DNA from: Cunninghamia lanceolata
Lineage: Eukaryota > Streptophyta > Pinopsida > Cupressales > Cupressaceae
Assembly: GCA_027924645.1 (NCBI GenBank)
Contig: BSBN01001807.1
Coordinates: forward strand, 11,240,001-11,304,000
Direction: 5' to 3'
Length of the DNA stretch: 64,000 bases
Shown in pieces: positions 23,640-36,000 of the stretch. A program made the translations under genes and the position numbers. Positions within the stretch are counted from its first letter, which is position 1; each line of letters starts with the position of its first letter. The notes below the pieces were generated by a model. That model saw nothing but the letters and a program-made list of their open reading frames with translations, was not told the origin of the DNA and did no database searches.

Positions 23640-26600
23640 TAGACACATAACTTTTCTTAATTTTTTTTCTCTTGTATAAATGTATGTTTAAATGATAAGA
23701 TTTAAAACATTAAATATTATTATTTTATAAAAAATTAAAATTCACAAGAAAATTATTTTAAAAATAAATTAAATTATTATAAATAAATGATTAAAATTCA
23801 ATTACATATAGCATGAAATATAGATTTTGAGAATTTGACACTTGATTTTATTTTGAAATATTACTCTCAAAATATATAATAAATACATTTCTAAGTTTAT
23901 TGTATATATTTTTCATATAAATAATATTTTAATTTTGTCTTAAGAGATTAAATTGGTTTTTTAAAGAAATTACTTTTTAAAGATTTTATATTATATTAGT
24001 AGAAATAAAACATATAATGTCCATATAAACATTATATAATAAAAGTATTATTGAAATATTTATAAATTTAAGTTCACGTTGTAAAATAAAAGACTTTCAC
24101 TTTTAACATTTTGTGTGCACCAATAAAAGCAAAGGTTTTTTAGGGTTTGGTTCTTAATATTGTAATATAGTTAAAGAGAATAATTGATAGTAACTTGTTA
24201 AAGGATTAGAAAATATCAATTGGTCTAGTAACACATTTGTTGTAAAATTTGTAATAAAAATTCTAAAAATTATTAACTATTAGCAATTGACTTATCAAAC
24301 ATTTTAAATTTTATGGTCCACAAATTCAAATTTTCATATTTAGAGAGCAAACGTCGACATCCCAACAAAAAGAAATCCATTTAATTGGTTAGTAAGATTA
24401 CTAAAAGTATATTAAATCTTTAGTTTTCTAAAATAGATTATTCCTTCTAGTTAAAGATTTGTATATAGGTACCAAATTGTATTTATTTGGATATTGAATT
24501 GTTTTAATTAAAAATTCATGACATTCTAAGAAATAAATAAAGAAAGATATCAATACACAAATCCATTCAGGGATTTTTGGCTCATAGAGGGTCTGAATTT
24601 GCATAATGTAGACATAGTAATAATTTTTTCGATGAAGGTTACAAAGTAGCTATAAGCTTTGGGGAGGATGGCATTGAATTTCTCTTTAATAAGGATTTGA
24701 AGAGTATAAAGGCTTTTCTAGGTTCATGTAGTGGTTCTTCATGACCTGCCCCTATGATTCTTAAAAATGTTAATCTTTCATGCTCTTGAGTTCATCCTCC
24801 TAGCTAGAAATGTAAAGGCAATTACCATGATTCATACAGATGCTATTAGATGTTCCTATGAAAATTTAAAACTCAAGAAGGAAATTCTCTATCATAGGTG
24901 CATGGTAAGAAATATAGTTTACTAGTTTACCATTTTTTATTCCAATAGGTTAAAAATATCAATGTCAAGTGGCATGGGTAATTGATTTGTCTATAACTTG
25001 TTAACCCACCCATGAGAATAATGTGGAAATAAGTATAAGAGAAAGATGACAACCATCTGTCCATTGTCATGCCAAGGATGCTTGTGTGTAACAGTATGAA
25101 GCTTTACAAAATATATGGTTGATGTTACATAATTACATTTGTATCTCCACTAAACATGAAATAAACCCAAAAACAACTTTAGCCCATTATTACAAAGAAA
25201 TACAAAATTGGGGGCTAAGAATGAGTACTTCTATTTTTCTAGATAGAAAGGAAATAAGGGCAACATTGCACTTTAAACTCCATTTAACCTAATTTGTTAG
25301 CATAAATGAATTAACAATGTAACCATGGAACTTCCATTCATTTTTATAAATTGATTTCCAAAACTTCAAGTAATGCTTGAGCAAGAAGGGGTGTAGATGT
25401 TGTACGGGTCAAATTGTAATCTAGTGTCGTATTAGAAAGATGTGACTAATGCAAAAGAGATGAAAATTCACAGTTTTCTGGTAGGTGTTGTCAGATATCA
25501 TCCCCTAAGATCACATGAAAATTGTCTATAAATGCATTTTCAACTTCCAATAGTCATGCATTGTCTACTTAAAGAAAATGTAATTTTAATGTTTCATGAA
25601 CCTAAAATTGTAAGTGATAGTTATTATATACTCAATACTTGTTTATTTTTTTAAAAAATATTTAAAAGATATACCAAAATTTTTAGAAATACATATTAAT
25701 AAAGGTCTTGTTATTGTTATCCAAAATAATAGGAATTTCAATATAATAAAATTAAAAGATTGATGGCTACAATAACAAGAAGTAATAAACAAACACTTGT
25801 ATCTTTAAATGGTGCAACGGATTTGTCAATAGGAAAACTATGATATTAGTAATTTAGGTACATTAATTATGATTTGATATTCTGTGGGAAGATTTGATTT
25901 TTCACATGATTGATTGTGGCCATGAAGATTTGATTTGTTAGAAGATTTGTTTTTCCACATTATTCGATTTGATTTTGCACATAATTAATTTTTGATGACC
26001 TAACGACCAAAATGTAACTTGTTGTAAGAATTTAAGTACAAGTTAGAAAGCTATTTTACCATGACAAAAGACTAACAATAATATAACCTATCAAATAAAC
26101 ATATAAAACAACTAAATTCAGCATTATTTGACAGTTCACCAACCTCAATCGAATATACGTCAATCAATCCCCCACTCGGCCACTATTTTCTGCTACCTAT
26201 GAAACATTTATAGCCAACGTTAGTTTGAAAAAAATATAATGTTGTTTGGCCCGTCCGTCTCACTCTTCATTAAGTACCTACCTAAATTGTTGTGAGGAGT
26301 ACAGTTGCGTCTCCACACCATTCCCTCAATTTTTGTGGCTGAGCTTTTTACACGGTGAAACAGTCATTTTATCATTTTCAAACGTTTACAACTTCTAAAT
26401 ACTATTGAAAAATCATCTCTAATTAACTACCTACTAAACAAAATTTTATGAAGTTGTTAAGAACAAGATTTAAAAGCCATTAAGGACATTTTATTTTTCG
26501 AAGTTTTAATAAATTTATTATAAAGAGCTAATTTATTATTCCTCCCATGTAATTAATTTTGAGTCTTTTATATTTGATGAAATTCTAACTTAAAAATTTT

Positions 26601-27985
26601 ATAATATCTTTCTATCTCAATTAATTAATTCAACTCTTGTTAAATTTTATTAAAATATATCTAAAATTAATATCAAATAGAATGATATGAAATTAAGAAA
26701 GGGTATTAGAATGTGAAGTGATGATATGAAACACTTGTTCTAAAGCTACAAGCAAAATAGTCTATAAAAACACATGCAAAATAATAGAAGGATGTGCAAT
26801 AATTATGACATAAATCAAATCATTGTTTAGCTCTATGGATCAATGTATCATTAAAGGCATGTATCAAAGTACTATAATTATGGATACACACGTTATGGAT
26901 ATCCCTATGCTCCTTAAAGAAAGAGGAAGTAAGATAGACACACGGAGGAGAGTCCAATGATGTAAATGAAAAACTATCATGAGATGAAGAAGAAACATGC
27001 TCACTAGGTACAACAACTATATTATCTCGCAACTGGGGCATTTTTGCAAGAACTATAGGTGCTATTGGACAAAAGGTGGATCTCTTAGAAATGCCCCCAT
27101 TAGCAGCAACTATTGTTAAATTGGTTGATCATGATGACTTCTTACTAAAGCTGTATTTAACCAACCCTTCCATGTTAAGCCCCTTTCTATTTTAGGGTGT
27201 TTGCAATCTATTCATTTCGTTTAAGCTACTATCTTATTGCTTGTGATGTATATAGGTCATAGTTCTTCGCATTGAGTTTTCAAAGGTTGTACATTTGAAA
27301 CTTGATAACAAATATATGACATGGATCTGGTAGAACTAGATTAGGTTTGGCAATTTGTATCTAACATTCATGATGAACCTATGGGTACATGGAGAATGCA
27401 TGTACCATCACTCAAATTTATAGTTTTTAGAGTATTATTTATTAGAGAACTAATATATTAGCCTTGATATTACACATCATCTCAACCATTTATTATGTAG
27501 TAATATATTGGATTATCCAAGTTGTTCAAAGTCAACATATTCACTCAATACTAATATAATCTTATCATCCATTAAGATGTAGAAACACATAATATACAAT
27601 TCTGAAAAGGCTCATCTAAGTCCTTAAGGATATTTGAACAAGAAACTCTCTCTGAGTTAAATATTTAGAAAAGGGTTCATTCATTCCTATCAATTTCACA
27701 CTAGAACATTGTAGTAGCAAGACACCTTATTACAAGGCACTAAATCAAGTCAAGGCCATATTAATTGATTTTTACTTTCAGGTGCTTATACGATATATAC
27801 CTAACAAAAGTCAACATAAATTTAAGAAGATTTTTATAAAACCACTAAAATACTTGCCAAACTAACTTATAAATCCCTAGTGGTGTGCCTTTTCCACTTT
27901 ATAGTGTGATTTCTAGTTATAATTACACCAAAGGAATTTCTTATATGAGAAAAGGCTTGTGAAATTATAGAATCAAGGGCTAATA
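23640..27985. other. AT-rich stretch without recognised genes
   Basis: Very AT-rich between about 23650 and 24600. No coding region, RNA gene or element end was recognised. A 74-codon minus-strand ORF at 26820-27041 is serine-rich and matches nothing known. Confidence 0.5.
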
Positions 27986-28540
27986 TGATGTAGAAACTTC
28001 TGAAGGTCATAACTTTGGACTCGAGGGTCCATTGGAGCTGAAATTTGGTGGGCAGATGTGTCTTGAAGAGTTTATTAAAAATTCAGTAAGTCATCGTTTT
28101 GACACTTTTTCGGGACCTTATCCGATCATCTAGGGCCTCAAAATGAGGTTTTAATATTTTTTTTTTAGGATTTTTCAAGTTGTTTTTTTCTAATTAGTTA
28201 ATTTTTACATGCAATTAGATTAGAAAGTTGACGATTAGTCATCTTTTAGTTAGTTTCGAATAATTGGAAATTTTCATGGTCATACGGATATGGATGCAAA
28301 GTTACCAAAAATGGTAATTTTAGAAAGCTGCTAAAATCTACCAAAAAGGGTAATTTTAGAAAGCTGCTAAAATATGCCAAAAAAGGTAATTTTCATTTTT
28401 GTATAAATTTGGTATTTATTTTCAGTTGTAAGGGAATGAAAGGGAATGAGAAGGAGGATTCGAAAATATTTCTGAGTTTCTGAGTATTTTTTGCAATAAT
28501 AATGGTGTTGAATATTATGCTGTAAAGTTTGGTTGCATCA
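27986..28540 (+). repeat. Gypsy-C 5' LTR
   Basis: 555 bp, bounded by TAATA on the left and the primer site on the right. It is 38 bp longer than the 3' LTR, mostly because of an extra 36-bp tandem unit at 28304-28393. Confidence 0.93.
28304..28393 (+). repeat. 36-bp tandem repeat in Gypsy-C 5' LTR
   Basis: Two full units (28304-28339, 28340-28375) and half a third, each containing ACCAAAAA(T/G)GGTAATTTT and AGAAAGCTGCTAAAAT. The 3' LTR has one unit fewer. Confidence 0.9.
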
Positions 28541-28542
28541 TC

Positions 28543-28560
28543 TGGTATCAGCGCGGGAAG
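28543..28560 (+). other. Gypsy-C primer binding site
   Basis: TGGTATCAGCGCGGGAAG, two bases after the LTR end. It resembles the initiator tRNA-Met site (TGGTATCAGAGC), with a CGC variant. Confidence 0.8.
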
Positions 28561-29690
28561 ATGGTTGGGAGAGGAAGAGGAAGAGCAGGTATTGCCTAGA
28601 TGCATAGGGATATGCAAAGTCTACAAAGACAGGTACAAGAACTTGTAGGTATGATGGCCAATCAGAGATTGAGACTAAGAAGAGATGATTCTGATGAAGA
28701 AATAGGCCAAGGAGATGAAGATCAGCATGTAGGAGCTAAAGAGGAAGCACACTTAGAGCATCTAAATTTTGAAGAAAGGATGCTTAGAGCATTAGAGGGA
28801 AAAAATGATGGGATCAAAATTGAAGTTTTAGAATATGTAGGTCATCTCAAACCAAAGGAGTTGATAGATTGGTTGAATGACATGGGGAAATTCTTTGAAT
28901 GGAAGACTATGACAGAGGAAAAGAAGGTGAAATTTGCATGCACCAAGTTAAAGGGTCATGCCATGATCTAGTGGGATCATCTACAAAAGGAAAGAACTAG
29001 AAAGGGAAAGACTAAAATCAGGACCTCGAGCAAAATGGAGAAGAAGCTTAGAGAGAAATTTTTACCTATGGATTATGCACAAACTCTTTTTATAGATTTC
29101 AGATTTTGAGACAAAATCTATCTACTGTGCAAGGCTACACAAATGAATTTTACAAACTATCCATTCACATGGAGCATCAATAAACTGATGAACAGATGGC
29201 TGCAAGGTATGTAAATGGTCTAAAATTCTCTATTCAAGATGAATTGAGCATGCATAGGGTTAGCAATATGGAAGAAGCATACCAATTAGTTTTAAAGGAT
29301 GAAGAAAAACAAAGTAGACAATATTTTCAAAAGAATAGAGGAGCAAAGAGGGGGACATCATCTCCATTACGAGGTGACATAAGTTATAATTAGGGAGAAT
29401 CATACCAAGGAATAGAGAAACTAGGAGATATCCGACAAGATCCTCAAAGTCAACAAAAAGGAAGAGGATTTTAGAGGGGCAAAGGTTACAGTGGTGGTAG
29501 ATGATGGGAAAACCCATGGAAACCTTTCATTTGTTTTAGGTGTGGTGAAGAGGGTCACAAAGCATTTGACTATCCAGACTATCACATGCAAGAAAGGAGA
29601 AAAGGAGAACAACCCAAGTTGAACTTGGTTCAACCTAAGAATGAAGGAGAAGGGATAGAACTAGAGGTTCTACTAGATGTGGGTGAGAGT
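28561..29690 (+). pseudogene. Gypsy-C gag
   Basis: Capsid/nucleocapsid protein of a Ty3/gypsy element. The plus strand shows a heptad-like start (MHRDMQSLQRQVQELVGMM), an acidic linker, then the retrotransposon gag fold (KPKELIDWLNDMGKFFEW, KVKFACTKLKGHAMI, followed by a stop where W/E normally continues). A CCHC-type knuckle at about 29530-29575 reads CFRCGEEGHKAFDY, with Tyr replacing the last Cys. Several stops and frame changes lie between 28970 and 29520, so no full-length protein can be made. Confidence 0.88.
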
Positions 29691-29759
29691 CTTATGATGA
29701 GAAGAGCAATGGTCATTCTAGAAAAAGGACAAGTAGAAATTAAAGGTTGTGATGATTCT

Positions 29760-30290
29760 TGGCTTCGAACCAATATTTTTTGAACCAGGTGCACCTCAGA
29801 AGGAAAGGTATGTCATGTTATTATTGACAGTGGCAGTTGTGAAAATATGGTTTCTAGAGAAATGGTAGATAAACTGAACTTGCACTGTGAAAACACCCCC
29901 ATCCTTATTGTATTGCATGGTTTGAAAAGGGAAATGAAGTCACTGTTGATAAGAGGTGTTTAGTTAAGTTTTCCATAGGAAGGAATTATAAGGATGAAAT
30001 ATGGTGTGATGTCATTCCAATCGATGCATCCCATGTGTTGTTAGAAAGGCCATGGCAATATGATAGGAAGGTAATGCATGATGGAGAAAGGAATACATAC
30101 ACTTTTTGGAAAGAAGGTTCTAAAGTGATTTTATTACCCCTTAAGGACAAAAGGGTAGTTGAGAGTATGTTGTCCACAAGAGAACTTGTCAGGGAAATGA
30201 AGGTGACAGGGTTATGTTATGCACTAGTGGCGTAGAAAGGAGATGGTAAGGAAATACCAGTACCAGCAAAAGCAACCAAGGTACTAGAAG
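29760..30290 (+). pseudogene. Gypsy-C retropepsin region
   Basis: Aspartic protease domain of pol. The plus strand gives CHVIIDSGSCENMVSREMV (active-site DSG kept) and, after a frame change, WCDVIPIDASHVLLERPW, which corresponds to the gypsy LLGRPW strand with Glu for Gly. The segment stops at 30290, where Copia-D was inserted; pol resumes at 35334. Confidence 0.88.
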
Positions 30291-30779
30291 TGTTAGGGTT
30301 AGCCAGCAGAAGATATCAATTAAATGCAAATAAAGATTAAACAGAGAAATAGAAATACACAGAATTAATAACAGTGAGAGACAAGTTTTAACATGGTTCA
30401 CCCAAACTCGAGCTACATCCACCAAACAGAGAGTCCAATATTATTATCTAGTAAATCAAACAGATTACAACCAACAATCCCTGCAACTCAATACCGTTGC
30501 AAATGCTACAATACAATATATCAAAACCCTAACCCTTAGCCACTTTTTTATCAAGCCTTTTTGTCAGTTACAAAAATAGGGTTTTCTTATGTCGATCACA
30601 AAAATAGGATTTTTTATGTTGGCTCTAAAAAAAGTTTTCTCGGGGGCTGCACCCCTGAACCCCTCCTTCTCGGGGGCTGCCACCCTCGAATCCCCACTCG
30701 GGGCCCGGCTCGACCCAGAACCCCAGCGAGGATACATGTAGTGTACAGTATTTTCCTGATCAGTCACCACCTACCAACA
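30291..30779 (-). repeat. Copia-D 3' LTR
   Basis: TGTTAGGGTTAG ... CTACCAACA. It shares CAAAACCCTAACCCTTAGCC and the GGGGGCTGC(C) block with the other LTR. The latter block is amplified here (CTCGGGGGCTGC occurs twice), which accounts for most of the length difference. Confidence 0.93.
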
Positions 30780-30840
30780 ATCTCCCACTTGGAGACTGAT
30801 CAGGCTCCACACCAACACAATCTCCCACTTGGAGACTGAA
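30780..30840 (-). other. Copia-D polypurine tract, present twice
   Basis: On the minus strand CCAAGTGGGAGAT abuts the 3' LTR. The 19-bp plus-strand word TCTCCCACTTGGAGACTGA occurs at 30781-30799 and again at 30821-30839, each preceded by CCAACA-like sequence. Confidence 0.8.
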
Positions 30841-30917
30841 CTTGGACGACACTGCTGCGCATGCAGCTCCTACTGGAAATAAGCACCCTGGACTCTACTA
30901 TTCTATTTTTGTTGTTT

Positions 30918-32400
30918 TTAGTCTAGAAGACCAACCGAAGCTGAACAGGAGTTCAGCTTCTCCCTTGTCACTGCCTTTGTAAACATATCTGCTAGATTTT
31001 CATCTGTATGTATTTTTTCCAGCCTTAACTGTCCATTATCCAACACCGACTGAATAAAGTGATACCTCAACTGTATGTGTTTGTTCTTTGAATGCAAGGT
31101 ATAATTCTTTGCAAGATGTATGGCACTCTGACTATCTGTATACAAAGAACTGTTAGCCTGTTGTTTACCCAATTCTTCCATGAAAGATTGCAGCCATATC
31201 ATCTCCTTGCTTGCCTCTGTTGCAGCTACATATTCTGCCTCTATGGTGGATAAAGCAACCACCTTTTGCAACCTAGAAATCTAACTCATCGTTGTTCCAC
31301 CTACAGTAAAGACAACCTATAGTACTCTGCCTGGTATCAATATCCCCTGCCAAATCTGAGTCTACATAACCTGCTAAATTAGTATTAGAGCCCCCAAAAC
31401 ATAAGTGTTTATTAGATGTACCTCTCAAATATTTGAGAATCTATTTTACCGCATTCTAATGCTCAAATCTGGGATGACTCATATACCTGCTAACGACTCC
31501 GACAGCATGTGCAATATCCGGTCTCGTGCATACCATGGCATACATTAAACTTCCTATAGCTGAAGCATATGGTACCTTGGACTTTTTTCTTCCTCCTCTA
31601 GTGTCTTTGGACACATCTCCTTAGTCAATTTTGAATGACTAGGCAAAGGTGTGCTGACAACTTTTGCATTCTCCATATGGAATCTCTGCAACACCTTTTC
31701 AACATAAGCAGCCTGAGATAGAGTCAATTTTCTGTTCTTCCTATCTCTACAAATTTTTATACTAAGGATTTGTTTTGCTGCCTCCAAATCTTTCATATCA
31801 AGTGACTGTGCTAACTGATGTTTTAACTCTCTGATGTGATCCATGTTAGACCCAGCTACAAGCATGTCATCAACATATAAACATAAAATAATGTAGCTAT
31901 CATCATCCAACCTCTTAAAATAAACACAATGGTCAGAATTACACCTGTTGTAGCCTTGCTCAGCCATAAAACTATCAAATTTCAAATACCAGTGCCGAGG
32001 TGCTTGTTTCAGGCCATACAAACTCTTATTCAATCTGCACACTTGTTTCTCCTTACCTTTGACCTCAAATCCATGTGGTTGTGCCATGTATATCTCCTCC
32101 TCCAAATCACCATGGAGAAAGGCAGTTTTCACATCTAACTGTTCCAAATGCAAATCTTCAGCAGCCACAATACTTAAAACAGTACGAATAGAAGTCATCT
32201 TGACAACCAGAGAAAATATCTCATCAAAATCAATGCCCTGTTTCTGTGTAAATCCTTTTACAACTAACTTGGCGTTAAATCTTTTCTTACCTCCATCTTC
32301 CTCTTTCAGCCTATAAACCCATTTGTTTGGTAAAGCCTTTTTACCTGCAGGTAACTTACATATTTCCTAAGTCTGCTTTTTCAGCAAGGAGTCCATTTCT
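30918..32400 (-). pseudogene. Copia-D reverse transcriptase and RNase H
   Basis: RNA-dependent DNA polymerase with RNase H. RT segments on the minus strand include LDVKTAFLHGDLEEEIYM, CRLNKSLYGLKQAPRHWY and the catalytic YVDDM (ILCLYVDDMLVAGS). RNase H (31271-30918) has ALSTIEAEYVAATEASKEM, SLYTDSQSAIHLAKN and the end motif LADMFTKAV. Stops and a frame change near 31554-31275 separate the two domains; part of the connection is readable only in other frames. Confidence 0.94.
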
Positions 32401-32438
32401 TCTTTCATGGCAAGCTCCCACTAAACCTGTGTATTCAC

Positions 32439-33560
32439 CTATAGAGCTTCATCATACCCTTCTGGTTCACCAGCATCTGTTAACAAAATAGAATGCAAAG
32501 AGGGAGAAAACTTTTCAGGAGGTCTACTTATCCTTCTTGACCGTCTAACATTCACTGGAGTTTGTGGTATTTCTGGTTGCTGTTGCGGAGCATGAGGAAC
32601 CACTGGAACATCACTATTTAGAGTATCATCCAGCACCACATAATCCTTTTCTTTCTTCTCATGCTGCTGCAACTGATCTTTGTACAACACTTTCTCATTG
32701 AATATAACATCCCTGCTTCTCACAATTTTTTTATTTTCAAAATCCCAAAGCCTATAACCAAATTCATCAATGCCATATCTAACGAAGGTACACTTTTTTG
32801 ATTTTGCATCCAACTTGGTTCTATTTTCAGAATCTATATGTGCAAATGCTTCACAGCCGAAGGTTTACAAAAAAGAATAACTCACCTTCTTACCTGTCCA
32901 TGCTTCCTCTGGAATACCACAGCCTAAAGGAACTGAAGGACCTCTATTAATTAAATATACAACAGTGTTGACAGCCTCTGCCCACATATTTAAAGGCAGC
33001 CCAACATGCAATCTCATGGTCCTTGCACGCTCCATTATTGTCCTATTCATGCATTCAGCCACTCCATTTTCCTGTGGAGTCCCTGGAACCGTTATCTGCC
33101 TACGAATTCCATTAAAGGAACAATAATCTTAAAATTCTTTGCTGCAATACTCACCACCATTATCAGATCTGAGACATTTTAATCTTTAACCTGTCTCATT
33201 TTCAACCAAGCTTCTCCATTTATTAAATGTTTCAAATACATCAGATTTCTGTCTAAGGAAATAAATCCAGACCTTCCTATTTGCATCATCTATGAATGTA
33301 ACATAATACTGAGAGCCACTGAGAGAAGATACCTGAGCTGGTCCCCATACATCTGTATGCCCAAGCTCCAACTTTTCATTTTTCTTTTACTTCCCATCTC
33401 TGAGAAAACTGACTCTCTTTTGTTTGCCATACACACAACTTTCACAGAAATCCATATTAATACATTTCAGACCTGGTAAAACTTTCTTAGAATGAAGTAC
33501 CTTCATACCTTTTTCACTCATATGCCCAAGTCTGTTATGCCATAGTGTTGTCTCAGAACC
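32439..33560 (-). pseudogene. Copia-D integrase
   Basis: Integrase of the element. The HHCC zinc region (LWHNRLGHMSEKGMK ... FCESCVYGKQK), first Asp segment (LGHTDVWGPAQVSSLSG), second Asp (LKCLRSDNGGEY) and Glu segment (GTPQENGVAECMNR; family PQQNGVAERMNR) are all present but spread over several stop-broken frames. A C-terminal part follows at 32813-32439 (FVRYGIDEFGYRLWD, RRSRRISRPPEKF). Confidence 0.93.
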
Positions 33561-33773
33561 TGCAGCAACTTTTCTAGTCTCTTCCTACAAACCTGCAACA
33601 ATTGTTCCTGAACCTGTTTATTTTTTCTCTGTAACAGCTAAAGTAGAAGGAACAATATGACCTGTACAAAGATATAAGGTGCCTACTTTCACACCTTTTG
33701 CTACTACTAAGGCACCTTTTGAAACCTTCCAATTTTTATCAGTAAATGTAACAGTGCAACCTTGTTCAGTTAG

Positions 33774-34840
33774 CTACCCTGCTGAAATTAAATTCCTACT
33801 GAGCCTTGGAACATGCCTTACCTCTTGTAGTAGCCAATGATTCCCATTCTGCAACTTAATCTTGATTCTTTCATTTCCAACAATCTGACAGGGTTCGTTA
33901 GCCCCCAAATAAACCAGCCCAAAATCCCCTTGGACATAATCAAGAAAATAACTTCTATGTGGTGTAGCATGAAATGAGGCCCTTGAATCTAAAACCCATG
34001 AATCATCAGCACTATCTAGGGAAAGAATCAAAGCATCATCTTCAGATTTATTGCTTACCACATTTGCCTCCTTATTGCCTTTTTGTTTGTCTCCTTTATT
34101 TTTTCGAGACCAGCAATCTTTCTTCAGATGACTTGGTTTCCCACAGTACCAACAATTCTTTTATCCTATGGTTTGGGATCTTTTGTCCTTTGATTTTCCT
34201 CGTGACTTCCCATGACCTCCAAAACCTTTTCCTCTCTCCTTTGATCTACCCCTACTCTCTGCATTCAAAACACTACCTGATGTGGATCCACTTGAGCTTT
34301 TCTTACGAATTTCTTCACTCAGAATAACACCAATAACATCATCAAATTTCAGGGTATTTGAACTAGAAACAGAGTTACTAACTGCCATTACCAAACTATC
34401 CCAACTTTCAGGCAATGAACATAATATCAAGAGAGCTCTAACTTCATCAAATTTTACATTTAAAGAAGTCAATTGACTAACAATCATATTAAATTCATTT
34501 AAATGATCTGTCACAGATCCACCTTCAACCATTTTCAAATTAAACAAACGCTTCATGAGAAATACCTTATTTGAGGCTAAGCACCATCTATTGTCTTCGC
34601 TTCCATTATATTGAATGTCACCGATGGTGCTAGGCACAATCGAATGGTTCCTAGTGCCTTTCTATCAAGAAGATTCCAATCCTTATTAGACATTGTTGCC
34701 GGTTTCTTCGCTACTCCTTCCAACGGCATCCATAAATCCTTTTGATAGAGGTAATCCTCCATCTGCATCTTCCATAACTGATAGTTCTGCCCATTGAATT
34801 TATCGACCTTCAATTTTCCCTCATCCGCCATTGCTCCCAT
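33774..34840 (-). pseudogene. Copia-D gag and protease
   Basis: Gag starts at MGAMADEGKLKVDKFNG (ATG at 34840 or 34831), continues QNYQLWKMQMEDYLY, changes frame near 34600, then FNLKMVEGGSVTDHLNEFN. A basic Ser/Gly/Arg-rich stretch precedes the CCHC knuckle CWYCGKPSHLKKDC (about 34110-34150). The protease (34061-33774) reads SWVLDSRASFHATP: the active-site Gly of DSG is Arg, a G-to-A change that should inactivate it. MVSNKSEDDALIL is only an internal Met. Confidence 0.93.
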
Positions 34841-34880
34841 TGAACCGTGAGACCTTCCTACAGATGATAATCGAACACAA

Positions 34881-34895
34881 CCCGCTCTGATACCA
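34881..34895 (-). other. Copia-D primer binding site
   Basis: Minus strand TGGTATCAGAGCGGG, initiator tRNA-Met type, two bases from the 5' LTR end. Confidence 0.92.
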
Positions 34896-34897
34896 CT

Positions 34898-35328
34898 TGT
34901 TAGGGTTAGTTGGCAGAAGATATCAATTAAATGCAAATAAAGATTAAACAGAGAAATGGAAATACATAGAATTAATAATAGCAAGAGACAAGTTTTAATG
35001 TGGTTCACCCAAACTCGGGCTACATCCACCAAACAGAGAGTCTAATATTATTATCCAGTAAATCAAACATATTACAACCAGCAATCCCTGCAACTCAATA
35101 CCGTTGCAAATGCTACAATACAATATATCAAAACCCTAACCCTTAGCCACTTTTTTTATCAAGCCTTTTTGTCGGTTACAAAAATAAGGTTTTCTTATGT
35201 CGGTCACAAAAATAGGATTTTTTATGTCGGCTCTAAAAAAAAATTTTCGGGGGCTGCCGCCCCCGAACCCCAGCGAGGATACATGGCTAGTGTATAGTAT
35301 TTTCTTGATCAGTCGCCACCTACCAACA
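34898..35328 (-). repeat. Copia-D 5' LTR
   Basis: 431 bp. Matches 30291-30779 apart from the shorter GGGGGCTGC block and scattered substitutions. Confidence 0.93.
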
Positions 35329-35333
35329 AAAAG

Positions 35334-36000
35334 AACATGTTGATGTTGTGCCAGATGATTTACTTGAGGGACCATCAACAAAGAGAGATATTCAGCAACA
35401 AATTGATTTGATCCTAAGAGCATCCATACCTAATCAAGCAACTTACAGAATGAGTCCTACCCACCATACAGAACTCAATAGACAAGTGACAAATCTCATA
35501 AGGAAAGATGTGGTAATGAAGAGCATGAGCCCATGTGTTGTACCTGCATTATTAACTCCAAAGAAGGATTTTGAGCCAACGAAAACTTACAAGTTGAAAT
35601 ACAAGCAAATTGGTTCATGTAGGATTACAAAAAAAAATCAATGACAATGCTTATGAGGTAGATTTACTAGAGGATTTAGACATTTCTCCTATGTTTAATA
35701 TTTTTGATTTATATGTTTTTTATGGTGAGGATCATGATGAAGAAGGTGATGTGGAAGTAGATTGGCAATAGCAGCAGGTTCTAAGTGAGAAAAAGGAAAA
35801 GATTGCACAGATTCTGGACAAGCAGACTATATGCATGTGACATGGTCAAGACAACAAGTTTTTGGTATAGTGGGAAGGGCTAACACAAGAAGATAATACA
35901 TGGATTTTAGAGTGGGAATTAAAGAAGATGGATTTGGACAAGTGGCTCAAGTTCCATAAAACAACTTGCAGGAGCTGCGTTCTTTTCAACCAGAGGAGAA
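35334..36000 (+). pseudogene. Gypsy-C pol remnant: RT N-terminus joined to integrase end and chromodomain-like tail
   Basis: The plus strand gives the gypsy RT entry (RDIQQQIDLILRASIPNQA, TYRMSPTHHTELNRQV, SMSPCVVPALLTPKKD). At about 35580 it switches within the same frame to KYKQIGSCRITKK, then in the next frame NAYEVDLLEDLDISPMFNI and FDLYVF, which in gypsy pol lies after the integrase core. A chromodomain-like FLV*WEGLTQEDNTW follows. The polymerase YVDD, RNase H and integrase D,D,E segments are missing, a deletion of roughly 2.5 kb by family comparison. A purine tract, CAGAGGAGAA, ends at 36000. Confidence 0.85.

Larger units (their letters stand above)
30291..35328 (-). mobile_element. 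Copia-D: complete but inactive Ty1/copia element
   Basis: Seen: LTRs at 30291-30779 (489 bp) and 34898-35328 (431 bp) start TGTTAGGGTTAG and end CTACCAACA. They are flanked by AGAAG (30286-30290) and AAAAG (35329-35333), a duplication with one change. On the minus strand the order is PBS, gag, PR, IN, RT, RNase H, PPT: full copia order in 5.0 kb. At least ten in-frame stops and several frame changes interrupt the polyprotein. Removing it rejoins the Gypsy-C reading frame (KVLEEHVDVVPDD). Confidence 0.95.
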
